Positions 8,266-16,174 are shown, numbered from the stretch's first letter. The stretch is DNA of 64,000 nt from Sphingorhabdus sp. EL138 (GCF_900258045.1 NZ_OGVD01000004.1:1488001-1552000); one strand, 5' to 3'. Notes: generated from the sequence alone by a model not told the origin. A program made the numbers and translations.

Positions 8266-8610
8266 CTAAAGATTCATCACAGAATCGAGATAGGCGACAC
8301 AAGCCTGTCTCGCATTGTCTGTCATGCGGATATTGTCAGCTCCCTGCCCTTCACAATCGGTCACATACTGACGGTCAAAAAATACCGAAATCCAGCGCGA
8401 TGCTATGGCAGGCGTGGTTGATAGTTCAGCGAACAATTCGTCCCTGGAAATGCACTCCTGTTTTTCTGTCGCAATATATATTTCAAGCAAAAGCTCCCAA
8501 GCGGGATCACCAAATATCCCATCATTGGAAAAGAACAGGCTTCGCTCTCGCTGCATCGCTAAAAACCTCTGGGCGCGAGCGACGTGATTATCCAATATGG
8601 GATCGGTCAT
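8266..8610 (-). CDS. Winged-helix (MarR-like) protein coupled to radC
   Basis: 114 residues from the ATG at 8610, which overlaps the radC stop as ATGA and has GAGG ahead of it. The core PAWELLLEIYIATEKQ...SRDELFAELSTTPAIASRWISVFFDRQYVT has the helix pattern of a winged-helix DNA-binding domain, and ARQACVAYLD closes it. Similar short proteins often serve as transcription factors without an effector domain. Overlapping translation with RadC suggests the two are made together, but no joint function is known. Confidence 0.65.
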   Translation of the reverse strand: MTDPILDNHVARAQRFLAMQRERSLFFSNDGIFGDPAWELLLEIYIATEKQECISRDELFAELSTTPAIASRWISVFFDRQYVTDCEGQGADNIRMTDNARQACVAYLDSVMNL

Positions 8611-9374
8611 AACAGCCTCATCTTGCGAAAACTTGACCACTGATTGCCCGCAATAATGATATGATCGTGCAATTTGATTTCCAATTCTCGGCATATAGTT
8701 TTGATCAGCATGGTGAATTTTATATCGGATCGACTGGGCTTGAGATCGCCAGCGGGATGGTTATGCACCAAAATTATCGCAGAGGCGTTCAGTTCGAGAG
8801 CCCGTTTCAATATGGACCGCGGCGGCACAATGATTTTATTCGGCGAACCGGTCCCCAGCTCCTCATCTTTCAGCAGATGGTTGGCATTATCCAGAAACAA
8901 GACACGCATGGTTTCATTTGCCAGCGACCCCATGCTGCCTTGCAGATAGCTGATCAATTTGCTGTCGGTTGCCGAGACCAGCCTTTTGGGCAGGTCATTC
9001 TGCAATTGCGCTGTGAATAGCTTTTCAGCAGCCATCAGCAAATTGATCACGGCGTCGTGCGACCCTAATACACGCCGTAAAGCTTCTTCCGATTCCGATA
9101 AGATTCGGCCAATTGACCCAAACTCGGTTAATAGTGCGTCAGATAATGTATTGGCCTTTCCAGGAGCCACCAACTCTATGAGTTGCGCCAGGGCGGATCG
9201 GTTCCGTAGATTTTCAATCTGCGCTGATGACAGTAAGTTCCTATCGCCAACGTTATCAGCACCGGATAAGAAACTGCGTACTGCATTACGAAATAGGCCC
9301 TCGGGACTATAGTCACGTCCATGAGCTTCGCGGTATGCGCCACCAGCGCGATGGTTTGAAGCGATACTAAGCAT
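8607..9374 (-). CDS. radC: RadC family JAB/MPN metalloprotein
   Basis: 255 residues. The C-terminal JAB domain carries the metal motif HNHPAGDLKPSRSD (about residues 203-216), with a glutamate upstream in NETMRVLFLD as the expected partner. An N-terminal helical region (LLTEFGSIGRIL) matches the DNA-binding-like part of RadC. The historical DNA-repair link of RadC in E. coli is disputed, so its role is open. The ATG at 9374 has GAGGAGG 11 bases upstream; the first 66 codons overlap the membrane-protein gene in another frame. The four-base ATGA overlap with the next gene suggests coupling. Confidence 0.85.
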   Translation of the reverse strand: MLSIASNHRAGGAYREAHGRDYSPEGLFRNAVRSFLSGADNVGDRNLLSSAQIENLRNRSALAQLIELVAPGKANTLSDALLTEFGSIGRILSESEEALRRVLGSHDAVINLLMAAEKLFTAQLQNDLPKRLVSATDSKLISYLQGSMGSLANETMRVLFLDNANHLLKDEELGTGSPNKIIVPPRSILKRALELNASAIILVHNHPAGDLKPSRSDIKFTMLIKTICRELEIKLHDHIIIAGNQWSSFRKMRLL

Positions 9375-9616
9375 AATGGCCAGAACCTCCTCGCTCGCAT
9401 CGCAACAATGAAAAATGAAATCCAGATAATGAAGTCAATGACCAGATGTCCTGGATCCATTTCTGCATATTCCGCCGGAGTAAAATAGTGCACCCAGCGA
9501 TCCAGAATCCAAGTGGCGAAATACGAAATAGCAATCGTCCGCTCCGGAGCTCCTCCCCGTAAGAGGGCATAAAGAGAGCATAAAGCCAATAAGGAGACGT
9601 AAAATACAAATCGCAT
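9176..9616 (-). CDS. Small integral membrane protein, gene overlapping radC
   Basis: 146 residues from the ATG at 9616 (a TTG at 9625 is possible). Four hydrophobic segments are visible: FVFYVSLLALCSLYALL, AISYFATWILDRWVHYF, LVIDFIIWISFFIVAM and a long C-terminal one (FVMQYAVSYPVLITLAIG). The end, HQRRLKIYGTDPPWR, resembles tails of a membrane-protein family I associate with sphingomonads, which supports its reading through to 9176. Its last 199 bases therefore also code for the RadC N-terminus in another frame. Function unknown. Confidence 0.6.
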   Translation of the reverse strand: MRFVFYVSLLALCSLYALLRGGAPERTIAISYFATWILDRWVHYFTPAEYAEMDPGHLVIDFIIWISFFIVAMRARRFWPLCLVSLQTIALVAHTAKLMDVTIVPRAYFVMQYAVSYPVLITLAIGTYCHQRRLKIYGTDPPWRNS

Positions 9617-9663
9617 TCTCCACAAGGACCATGGTAAGACATCTTAGTCAACATCTCGCTTGT

Positions 9664-10002
9664 TCAGGCGACTACTGAAAGGTTCGGCTGATCTTTTTCC
9701 GATTTTTTTGCAGTAGGAGGGCATTCATGACCACCATGTCCGGCATATTCTTTACCGATTTTCTTCAACTCGCCATGCACACGCAGCACGTCGCTGCTCG
9801 CATCCACAAGAGCCATCTGTGCTTTGGCAAGGCGAAGAATAGCGGCTTGACCAGTGGATGCGGGTACACCTGTGTTCAAGCGGGCTCTAACTAATGTCGA
9901 CATAAGGTCTGAAACAGAGACCAGTGCCTGATCAATACTATACTCGGTATGCGGCATATCCTGACCGATTTGATCTTTGGCTTTTTTGATTTCGTAAGAC
10001 AT
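9664..10002 (-). CDS. Conserved hypothetical protein, partner of the LuxR-type gene
   Basis: 112 residues with a good ribosome site (AAGGGAG) before the ATG. It is soluble and mostly helical: SIDQALVSVSDLMSTLVRAR and AILRLAKAQMALVDASSDVL suggest a small helical bundle. A His/Gly patch (GHGGHECPP) near residue 92 could bind metal but is too short to judge. It follows the helix-turn-helix gene on the same strand with a 64-base gap, so the two are likely co-transcribed. No family is recognised. Confidence 0.55.
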   Translation of the reverse strand: MSYEIKKAKDQIGQDMPHTEYSIDQALVSVSDLMSTLVRARLNTGVPASTGQAAILRLAKAQMALVDASSDVLRVHGELKKIGKEYAGHGGHECPPTAKKSEKDQPNLSVVA

Positions 10003-10066
10003 AAAACTCCCTTTCCGCGAAACGCGAATTCCAAAAATTAAATTTTAGGTTAGGTCTGGTGTCGGC

Positions 10067-10582
10067 TTACGCGGCCAGCAGACCTGAAAGAGACTGAGAG
10101 ACAGCCAGTCCGATCAAAACAATTGCCAAGATGCCGACAGTCATGCCAACAATTATGGCCAATCTTTGAACGGTACCAAGCTCACCACTCGGTTCCTTCA
10201 GGGCTTGCAACCAAAGGTTCGATTCATGCGTGGAATTGAAGTCGTATGGTACGGCTGCTTCTTCCAACATGAACGACTCTGCTTGTTCGCCCTGACTTGC
10301 TTTTGCAGCCAGATCGGGTTCGGATGGAAGATAGGCTGGATCATATATGATCCGATCATAGTCGCCAGCAGCCCGTGCAAAGACGATTGCGGCCTGATCA
10401 CGCGTTGCCACGTCCAGCGTCCGTCGGGCACTATCCAGCCGCTGATCCACAGCTGGTTTGGATATGTTCAAAATCCGGGCGATTTCTTTTGATGATTTTC
10501 GTAAGACAACAAGGTGCAGACATTCACGCTGCTTCTCAGTCAGTTTTGCAACACGCTCGGCTTCGATTTCAAACTGGTCCAC
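10067..10582 (-). CDS. LuxR-type helix-turn-helix protein with C-terminal membrane anchor
   Basis: 171 residues, GTG start preceded by GGGGGT. Residues 13-60 form a LuxR/GerE-type DNA-binding domain (LTEKQRECLHLVVLRKSSKE...ISKPAVDQRLDSARRTLDV). A flexible acidic middle follows, and residues about 145-168 form one membrane helix (LAIIVGMTVGILAIVLIGLAV). This is the reverse of the usual order, with the DNA-binding part in the cytoplasm and only a short tail beyond the membrane. Such proteins may regulate from the membrane. The 112-residue protein downstream is the likely operon partner. Confidence 0.75.
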   Translation of the reverse strand: MDQFEIEAERVAKLTEKQRECLHLVVLRKSSKEIARILNISKPAVDQRLDSARRTLDVATRDQAAIVFARAAGDYDRIIYDPAYLPSEPDLAAKASQGEQAESFMLEEAAVPYDFNSTHESNLWLQALKEPSGELGTVQRLAIIVGMTVGILAIVLIGLAVSQSLSGLLAA

Positions 10583-10924
10583 TGGTTACCCCCACGAACT
10601 AAGGCGAATATAGATTCACATTCGAAGATAGGCAACTGGCTAAAAGACCATATATAATTTCGACAAACCCGCCATTAGCTTCAACCAATAGCAAATTGCC
10701 CCAAAGACAAGGTTCGCGAAGGGAAATACTGAGGGACCGATCTCAACGATGTTGAAAGTACATGCCAGCGTTACAGTTTGATAACATTATGAAATATTGT
10801 TCTTCGGGGACAAATTTTTTGACAGTCTACGTTCATGTTTAAACCGCTATCAAGTTGCCGGCGAGCAATGAGCCTTTGATTTCGGGATATTTCATGGGGC
10901 CTTCAAAGCAGGGGATGATATGTG
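10583..10924. other. Intergenic region between the LuxR-type gene and a small gene
   Basis: 342 bases, A+T-rich, divergent. TTGACA at 10820-10825 could be a -35 box for the small gene to the right, but no good -10 follows at the normal distance. AGGGGATGAT lies just before the small gene's ATG. No open frame or strong hairpin is evident. Confidence 0.4.
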
Positions 10925-11083
10925 ATGAGCAGTTCAGAACACATAAATTTCGAAGATGGCGCATCTCAAACGACCGAAATCGTAACCCTGCTGGAGCAGA
11001 TATTAGCCGAGTTTGACGCCATGGAGCTTACAGTGCCCGCTATAAAAATTGCCGAAGCGATTGATTGTCTAAAACAGTCATAA
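10925..11083 (+). CDS. 52-residue small protein, paralogue of the one at 7.65 kb
   Basis: ATG at 10925, TAA at 11081-11083, with AGGGGA some 12 bases before the start. The core IVTLLEQILAEFDAMELTVP followed by AIKIAEAIDCLKQS aligns without gaps to the 55-residue protein at 7653-7820 (14 identical of 32, the rest often similar). It is probably a soluble two-helix protein. The two copies flank a set of regulatory genes. Role unknown; a small adaptor or regulator is only a guess. Confidence 0.55.
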   Translation: MSSSEHINFEDGASQTTEIVTLLEQILAEFDAMELTVPAIKIAEAIDCLKQS

Positions 11084-11383
11084 TTCCGTCTTCTCTGCTT
11101 CATTCAGCCACTGAACAACATCAAAAAACTAAAAAGTTGCGATGACTGTTAATCCGGATTTGAAAGCGCCGTTAACTTATTCAGGCACTTTCAGCTGCCT
11201 AAAACTTGTTGGGCGCCGCATTAATCATCCCCACAATGAGCGGTTGCTTTAACACGAATTGGAAAGGGGCGATTTTTGTTTGCTGGTCCTTACTGGATCG
11301 CCCCTTTTTCAATCTCCAAAAATATTGATATCCTGCTCATCGCCTGGCCAATATTGCCGGTGATTTGAGCACGGCAGCTGTGC
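11084..11383. other. Intergenic region between the small gene and dnaJ
   Basis: 300 bases with no gene visible. The only clear element is the terminator-like hairpin at 11263-11309. As it lies 180 bases past the small gene, an untranslated RNA between them is possible but not supported by other signals. Confidence 0.4.
11263..11309 (+). terminator. Terminator-like hairpin between the small gene and dnaJ
   Basis: AAAGGGGCGAT (11263-11273) pairs perfectly with ATCGCCCCTTT (11297-11307), followed by TT, with a 23-base loop. The T-run favours the plus strand, ending the small-protein transcript; the reverse strand has a weaker T stretch and could also stop dnaKJ transcription. Confidence 0.6.
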
Positions 11384-12535
11384 CTAGTCGGCAAGGCCGT
11401 CCCAGGCCTCCTTGATTTTTGAAAAGAAACCGCTGCTATTCGGGCTTTCGTCGCCTGTTTCGGTTTCCTGAAATTCACGCAGCAGCTCTTTTTGTCGCGC
11501 TGACAGCTTGGTTGGCGTCTCCACCTCTATCTGCACAACCATATCACCATGACCGCGGCCACGTAGAACAGGCATGCCCGCACCACGTTGTCTGATTTGC
11601 TTACCGGACTGTATGCCCGCAGGGATGCGGATTTCATGTTTGGTACCATCAAGGCCCGGGATCACAATCTCCCCGCCGAGAGCTGCTACCGAGAAACTGA
11701 TCGGCGCGCGCGTAAACAGCGTCGTGCCTTCGCGCTCAAAAATATCATGGCGTGCCAGATGAATGAAAATATAGAGATCACCAGGAGGGGCACCGCGAGC
11801 ACCCGCCTCACCTTTGCCGGACAACCGAATACGGGTACCGCTATCAACACCAGCCGGGATTTCTACTTCCAGGGCCTGCGGCTTATCGACCCGGCCCTCG
11901 CCATAACAGACATGGCATGGGCTCTCGATCACTTCGCCGCGTCCCTGGCAACTTGCACAGGTACGTTCAACAACGAAAAAGCCTTGTTGTGCTCTTACTT
12001 TCCCATGGCCGTGACAGGTCGGGCAAGTTTTGACACCAGTTCCAGGCTCCGCACCTGATCCATCACATTCGTCACAACCGACTGAAACATCTATTTCAAT
12101 CTCGGTTTGCTTGCCATGGAATGCATCTTCCAGCGAAATTTCCATATCATAGCGCAAATCTGCACCACGTGCCGGACCGCGCTGCTGTTGCTGACCGCCA
12201 AAGCCGCCGCCAGCACCGCCACCGAAAATTGTCTCGAAAATATCGCCAATATCGTTGAAAGCCGCGCCGCCGAAACCGCCACCGCCGGCATTATTGCCGC
12301 CGCCATTGGTAAAGGCGGCATGGCCATATTGGTCATAGGCCGCACGCTTTTGCGGATCTTTCAGGACGTCATAAGCTTCGCTGATGGATTTGAACTTCGC
12401 CTCTGCGGCGGCATCTCCCGGGTTTTTGTCGGGGTGATATTTCATCGCCAGTTTGCGATAAGATGATTTCAGCGTTGCGCCATCACAGCCGCGATCGACC
12501 TGAAGCTGTTCATAATAATCCATTTCGGTTGCCAT
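11384..12535 (-). CDS. dnaJ: Chaperone protein DnaJ
   Basis: 383 residues with complete type I architecture: J domain at about residues 6-70 with the HPD tripeptide (KYHPDKNPGD), a Gly/Phe-rich stretch at about 78-125, and four zinc-binding repeats (CDECDGSG, CPTCHGHG, CASCQGRG, CHVCYGEG) at about 158-220, then the substrate-binding C-terminal domains. DnaJ delivers unfolded proteins to DnaK and stimulates its ATPase. It lies downstream of dnaK on the same strand, separated by 127 bases containing a REPIN-like element, and is probably transcribed from the dnaK heat-shock promoter. Confidence 0.97.
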   Translation of the reverse strand: MATEMDYYEQLQVDRGCDGATLKSSYRKLAMKYHPDKNPGDAAAEAKFKSISEAYDVLKDPQKRAAYDQYGHAAFTNGGGNNAGGGGFGGAAFNDIGDIFETIFGGGAGGGFGGQQQQRGPARGADLRYDMEISLEDAFHGKQTEIEIDVSVGCDECDGSGAEPGTGVKTCPTCHGHGKVRAQQGFFVVERTCASCQGRGEVIESPCHVCYGEGRVDKPQALEVEIPAGVDSGTRIRLSGKGEAGARGAPPGDLYIFIHLARHDIFEREGTTLFTRAPISFSVAALGGEIVIPGLDGTKHEIRIPAGIQSGKQIRQRGAGMPVLRGRGHGDMVVQIEVETPTKLSARQKELLREFQETETGDESPNSSGFFSKIKEAWDGLAD

Positions 12536-12577
12536 TACTCTGCTTCCCCCGAAGCTTTACATATACTCAAAAGCTGT

Positions 12578-12647
12578 GCCCCCGCGCAGGCGGGGGCCTC
12601 CTCAACCAATGACGCTTGCCAGAGGAGATTCCCGCCTGCGCGGGAAT
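12578..12647. repeat. REPIN-like pair of inverted palindromes between dnaK and dnaJ
   Basis: GCCCCCGCGCAGGCGGGGGC (12578-12597) and ATTCCCGCCTGCGCGGGAAT (12628-12647) are each a hairpin with an eight-pair stem and four-base loop. The second is an inverted copy of the first: its reverse complement shares the 14-base core CCCGCGCAGGCGGG. The outer three pairs differ in both arms together, so pairing is kept. CTCCTC and GAGGAG flank the spacer, so the whole unit can also fold as one long hairpin. Confidence 0.75.
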
Positions 12648-12662
12648 ACACCATATGTCGCA

Positions 12663-14609
12663 TTACTCAGCCGCTTTTTCTTTTTTGTCAGAATCTGCGT
12701 CGTCGCTATCATCCACCTCGGAAAATTCCGCATCGACGACGTCATCATCTGCCTTAGCAGCTGCATCCGCCGCTGCTGCATCAGCCGCATCTCCGCCAGC
12801 CGCTTGCTCGGCTTCATAGATTTTCTGGCCCATTTGCATGGAAACCTGTGCCAGTGCTTCTGACTTGGTCTTCATTGCTTCCGGATCACCGCTTTCAATG
12901 GCTTCCTTGGTTTCCTTGACCGCTTCTTCGATCTGACCTTTCAGATCGGCATCAATCTTGTCACCATGTTCGGACAATTGCTTCTCGGTCGTGTGGACAA
13001 GGCTTTCCGCGTTGTTCTTGGCTTCCGCCTCTTCCCGCCGCTTCTTGTCTTCTTCAGCAAATTTCTCAGCATCTTCGACCATCTGATCGATATCGGTATC
13101 GGTCAGACCGCCAGAAGCCTGGATCTTGATCTGCTGTTCTTTGCCGGTGCCCTTATCCTTGGCGGAAACGTTCACGATACCGTTGGCATCAATGTCAAAC
13201 GTCACGTCAATCTGCGGTACACCGCGCGGTGCTGGTGGAATGCCGACCAGATCGAAATTGCCGAGCATTTTATTATCTGCAGCCATTTCGCGTTCACCCT
13301 GGAATACGCGGATGGTCACAGCCTGCTGATTGTCGTCAGCAGTCGAATAAACCTGCGATTTCTTCGTCGGGATGGTCGTGTTGCGATCAATCATGCGCGT
13401 GAAGACACCGCCAAGGGTTTCGATACCCAATGACAATGGCGTCACGTCGAGCAGAAGCACGTCTTTAACATCGCCCTGCAGAACGCCGGCCTGAATAGCC
13501 GCGCCCATGGCAACAACTTCATCGGGGTTCACGCCGGTATGCGGTTCTTTACCAAAGAATTCCTGCACGGTTTCGCGCACCTTAGGCATACGGGTCATAC
13601 CGCCGACCATCACAACATCGTCAATTTCTGATGCGCTGATGCCAGCGTCTTTCAATGCCTTCTTGCAAGGATCGAGCGTCCGCTTGATCAAATCACCAAC
13701 CAGCTTTTCAAGGTCAGAGCGGGTGATCGATTTCACCAGATGCTTGGGGCCATTTTGGTCGGCAGTAATAAACGGCAGGTTGACCTCTGTGGTCTGCGCT
13801 GAAGACAGTTCAATCTTCGCTTTTTCTGCTGCTTCCTTCAAACGTTGCAGGGCCAGCTTGTCCTTGGTCAGGTCAATGCTTTCCGCCTTTTTGAAATCAT
13901 CGGCAAGAAATTCGACCAGCTTGGCGTCAAAATCTTCGCCGCCGAGGAACGTGTCACCGTTGGTTGATTTCACTTCAAAGACACCGTCACCAATTTCGAG
14001 GATCGAGATATCGAACGTACCACCGCCAAGGTCATAGACCGCGATGGTCTTTCCATCATTTTTCTCCAGACCATATGCCAGAGCAGCAGCGGTTGGCTCG
14101 TTGATGATGCGCAGGACTTCGAGACCGGCAATTTTACCGGCATCCTTTGTTGCCTGACGCTGAGCATCATTAAAATAAGCGGGAACCGTGATAACGGCCT
14201 GTGTCACCGTCTCACCAAGATAGCTCTCGGCAGTTTCTTTCATCTTTTGCAATGTGAAAGCGGAAATCTGAGCCGGGGAGTAATCTTCGCCGCCTGCTTT
14301 CACCCATGCATCGCCATTGGAGCCTTTGACGATTTCATAAGGTACCAATTCCATGTCTTTCTTGGTCATCGGATCATCAAACCGGCGGCCGATCAGGCGC
14401 TTGACCGCAAAAATGGTGCTTTCCGGATTGGTCACAGCCTGACGCTTGGCCGGTTGTCCGATCAGGCGCTCACCGTCTTTCGTGAAAGCCACAACGGACG
14501 GCGTGGTGCGCGCGCCTTCTGCATTTTCAATAACCTTCGGCTTGCCGCCGTCCATAACGGCAACACAGCTGTTGGTGGTGCCCAGATCAATACCGATTAC
14601 TTTAGCCAT
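12663..14609 (-). CDS. dnaK: Chaperone protein DnaK (Hsp70)
   Basis: 648 residues. The ATPase domain begins with [18 protein letters not shown] and contains [16 protein letters not shown] (about residues 193-208) and [14 protein letters not shown] (about 338). The substrate-binding domain follows from about residue 390 with [17 protein letters not shown], then a helical lid and an Ala/Asp-rich tail. Length and motifs are fully typical. DnaK binds unfolded segments and releases them through ATP cycles with DnaJ and GrpE; grpE and its regulator hrcA lie at 27.6-29.2 kb. An RpoH-type promoter is visible about 95 bases upstream. Confidence 0.98.
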   Translation of the reverse strand: MAKVIGIDLGTTNSCVAVMDGGKPKVIENAEGARTTPSVVAFTKDGERLIGQPAKRQAVTNPESTIFAVKRLIGRRFDDPMTKKDMELVPYEIVKGSNGDAWVKAGGEDYSPAQISAFTLQKMKETAESYLGETVTQAVITVPAYFNDAQRQATKDAGKIAGLEVLRIINEPTAAALAYGLEKNDGKTIAVYDLGGGTFDISILEIGDGVFEVKSTNGDTFLGGEDFDAKLVEFLADDFKKAESIDLTKDKLALQRLKEAAEKAKIELSSAQTTEVNLPFITADQNGPKHLVKSITRSDLEKLVGDLIKRTLDPCKKALKDAGISASEIDDVVMVGGMTRMPKVRETVQEFFGKEPHTGVNPDEVVAMGAAIQAGVLQGDVKDVLLLDVTPLSLGIETLGGVFTRMIDRNTTIPTKKSQVYSTADDNQQAVTIRVFQGEREMAADNKMLGNFDLVGIPPAPRGVPQIDVTFDIDANGIVNVSAKDKGTGKEQQIKIQASGGLTDTDIDQMVEDAEKFAEEDKKRREEAEAKNNAESLVHTTEKQLSEHGDKIDADLKGQIEEAVKETKEAIESGDPEAMKTKSEALAQVSMQMGQKIYEAEQAAGGDAADAAAADAAAKADDDVVDAEFSEVDDSDDADSDKKEKAAE

Positions 14610-14702
14610 TTTTCCCTCAATTCAATTTTCAAACATTTTCTAAAATTAGCAAAATAGCCGCCCGGCCCTTTTGGTATGGCACCGTTACGGCTTCGTGATG
14701 CG

Positions 14703-14730
14703 ATATAGGTGGCATTTTCTTGCGCACAAG
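14703..14730 (-). promoter_or_regulatory. Heat-shock (sigma-32/RpoH type) promoter of dnaK
   Basis: Read on the minus strand, CTTG (14727-14730) is followed after 17 bases by CCTATAT (14703-14709). This fits the alphaproteobacterial RpoH pattern (CTTG, spacer, CYTATNT). It would give a leader of about 90 bases before dnaK. No CIRCE inverted repeat is seen here. Confidence 0.6.
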
Positions 14731-14809
14731 TCTTGGCATCGGGATGCCGAGACCATACATAGGTATAAACATTGTTTTCGAGCCCAAATTCTGGAGTTTT
14801 CAGCCAATC

Positions 14810-15280
14810 ATGACAAAACATCTTTCGATATTTTTTGCTGGCCTTGCTGCGGTTTTTTTGACTTCCTGCGGACAGGGCAATGTCCTGCTTGTGAAGGATG
14901 TTGTGGTCAACCTGTCACCGGTGGAGGGCAATCCTTCGGCTGGCTATGCCACGATTGAAGGCGGACCGGAGGATGTTTCGCTGGTCAGCGTGACCGCGGA
15001 TGACGTGATGCGCATGGAAATGCATGAAACCGTTGAAGAAAACGGCATGGCAATGATGAAAACACTGGGCAAGGTGCCGGTCCCTGCGGGAGAAACCGTC
15101 AAGTTTGAGCCCGGCGGAAAGCATCTCATGATATGGGGTATCGGCGGCGGTTCTGTCGCACAGGGTTCGCTCAGAATGATCTTCATATTCTCCAATGATG
15201 ACCGTATCCAGGTCGATGCCGTTATCAAACAGGCAGGCGCAGCTGCCACCGATGACGAAAAAGCGGACAGCACAGAATAA
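14810..15280 (+). CDS. PCu(A)C-type periplasmic copper chaperone, lipoprotein
   Basis: 156 residues from the ATG at 14810. A lipoprotein signal ends in LTSC at residues 17-20. The mature domain matches the PCu(A)C family: MRMEMHETVEENGMAMMK (about 65-82) and GGKHLMIWG (about 104-112) supply the Met/His ligands of the HX(n)MX(n)HXM copper motif. Members hand Cu(I) to the CuA site of cytochrome oxidase. An upstream in-frame TTG would make a longer product without a proper signal peptide, so I reject it. It stands alone, followed by a small metalloprotease-like gene. Confidence 0.8.
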   Translation: MTKHLSIFFAGLAAVFLTSCGQGNVLLVKDVVVNLSPVEGNPSAGYATIEGGPEDVSLVSVTADDVMRMEMHETVEENGMAMMKTLGKVPVPAGETVKFEPGGKHLMIWGIGGGSVAQGSLRMIFIFSNDDRIQVDAVIKQAGAAATDDEKADSTE

Positions 15281-15319
15281 GTGATAGTGTAAGTGACAGT
15301 CGCGGCCAGATCAGGACGC

Positions 15320-15757
15320 ATGCTTGCCGAAGCGGAGATCAATTTGTGCCGATCGGTTTTCGGCGACGCAATCGACTATCAAGCCGTTCAGATATTCAAT
15401 CGCAAATGGTGGCCCTTTCAACCAAAACGCGTGACCATGGCACCGGATGGGAATCTTTGGTTCCATCCCAAAGGCGGCTTGTTCCGGGACGACTATGCTC
15501 AAACCGACCTCAACCTGAAGGGGCTTTTCATCCATGAAATGGTCCATGTGTGGCAGCATCAGCAAGGAATATTCCTGCCAATCGCACGGCACCCGTTCTG
15601 TCGCTATGATTACAGGCTCATTCCCGGAAAGGCGTTTGCAGATTACGGCATTGAGCAACAGGCCGAGATTGTCCGGCATGACTTTTTGCTCAAGCAGGGC
15701 GCGCGGCTAAAAAACGGGTTCCAGCCTGAACAGTTTGTCGGATTGGTTCCGTTTTGA
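15320..15757 (+). CDS. Small zinc-protease-like protein (HEMVHVWQ motif)
   Basis: 145 residues from the ATG at 15320; a GTG at 15293 would add nine. The motif FIHEMVHVWQHQQG (about residues 74-87) is an HExxH metal site, and later GIEQQAEIVRHDF gives a glutamate that could be the third ligand. Sphingomonads commonly carry this protein, annotated as 'vgr-related', with the same KWWPFQP and MAPDGNLWFHPKGGL features. There is no signal peptide. Substrate and role are unknown. It is followed at once by a palindromic repeat and the GIY-YIG gene. Confidence 0.7.
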   Translation: MLAEAEINLCRSVFGDAIDYQAVQIFNRKWWPFQPKRVTMAPDGNLWFHPKGGLFRDDYAQTDLNLKGLFIHEMVHVWQHQQGIFLPIARHPFCRYDYRLIPGKAFADYGIEQQAEIVRHDFLLKQGARLKNGFQPEQFVGLVPF

Positions 15758-15780
15758 TTATGACCAATGACTATTCGCGT

Positions 15781-15801
15781 GTTCCGCACTTGATGCGGAA
15801 C
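15781..15801. repeat. Palindromic repeat, left flank of the GIY-YIG gene
   Basis: The core TTCCGCACTTGATGCGGAA is a near-palindrome, extended by G and C at the ends and followed by AGGGGG. An exactly inverted copy lies at 16133-16153 on the other side of the GIY-YIG gene. A diverged copy lies at 46167-46186. Confidence 0.8.
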
Positions 15802-15830
15802 AGGGGGTGAGCTGAAGCAAGGGTAGTGAA

Positions 15831-16121
15831 ATGGCGAAACCCGGATATGTGTATATGATGGCCAGCAAACGAAATGGTGCAACCTATCTTGGCGTTACCA
15901 GTAAACTGTTGAGGCGGGCCTATGAACACCGCAATGGTTTGATAGAAGGATATTCAAAAGAAAAAAGCTGCAAGCTGCTGGTCTGGTTCGAAGCTTTTGA
16001 TGATATCGAAGATGCCAGAGCATATGAATGGAAGCTCAAAAAGTGGAAACGGGCCTGGAAACTTGATCTTATAGAAAAAGAAAATCCACAATGGTTGGAC
16101 TTATACGACAGCCTGGCTTGA
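15831..16121 (+). CDS. GIY-YIG domain endonuclease-like protein (UPF0213 type)
   Basis: 96 residues, a single GIY-YIG domain. YVYMMASKRNGATYLGVTS (about residues 6-24) is the GIY...YIG region, with YLG for YIG. LLRRAYEHRNG gives the catalytic arginine and histidine, and AYEWKLKKWKRAWK holds the metal-binding glutamate and a basic surface. The length is normal for the stand-alone subfamily, whose cellular task is unknown. The gene sits between two inverted copies of a palindrome with no other gene in the interval, suggesting gene and repeats arrived or move as a unit. Confidence 0.85.
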   Translation: MAKPGYVYMMASKRNGATYLGVTSKLLRRAYEHRNGLIEGYSKEKSCKLLVWFEAFDDIEDARAYEWKLKKWKRAWKLDLIEKENPQWLDLYDSLA

Positions 16122-16132
16122 AAACGCCCCTT

Positions 16133-16153
16133 GTTCCGCATCAAGTGCGGAAC
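16133..16153. repeat. Palindromic repeat, right flank of the GIY-YIG gene
   Basis: TTCCGCATCAAGTGCGGAA with flanking G and C is the exact reverse complement of the copy at 15781-15801. The match continues outside the palindrome into CCCCTT on its left, which mirrors AGGGGG of the left copy. Confidence 0.8.
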
Positions 16154-16174
16154 ACAAACTTCCTGACAATCTCC

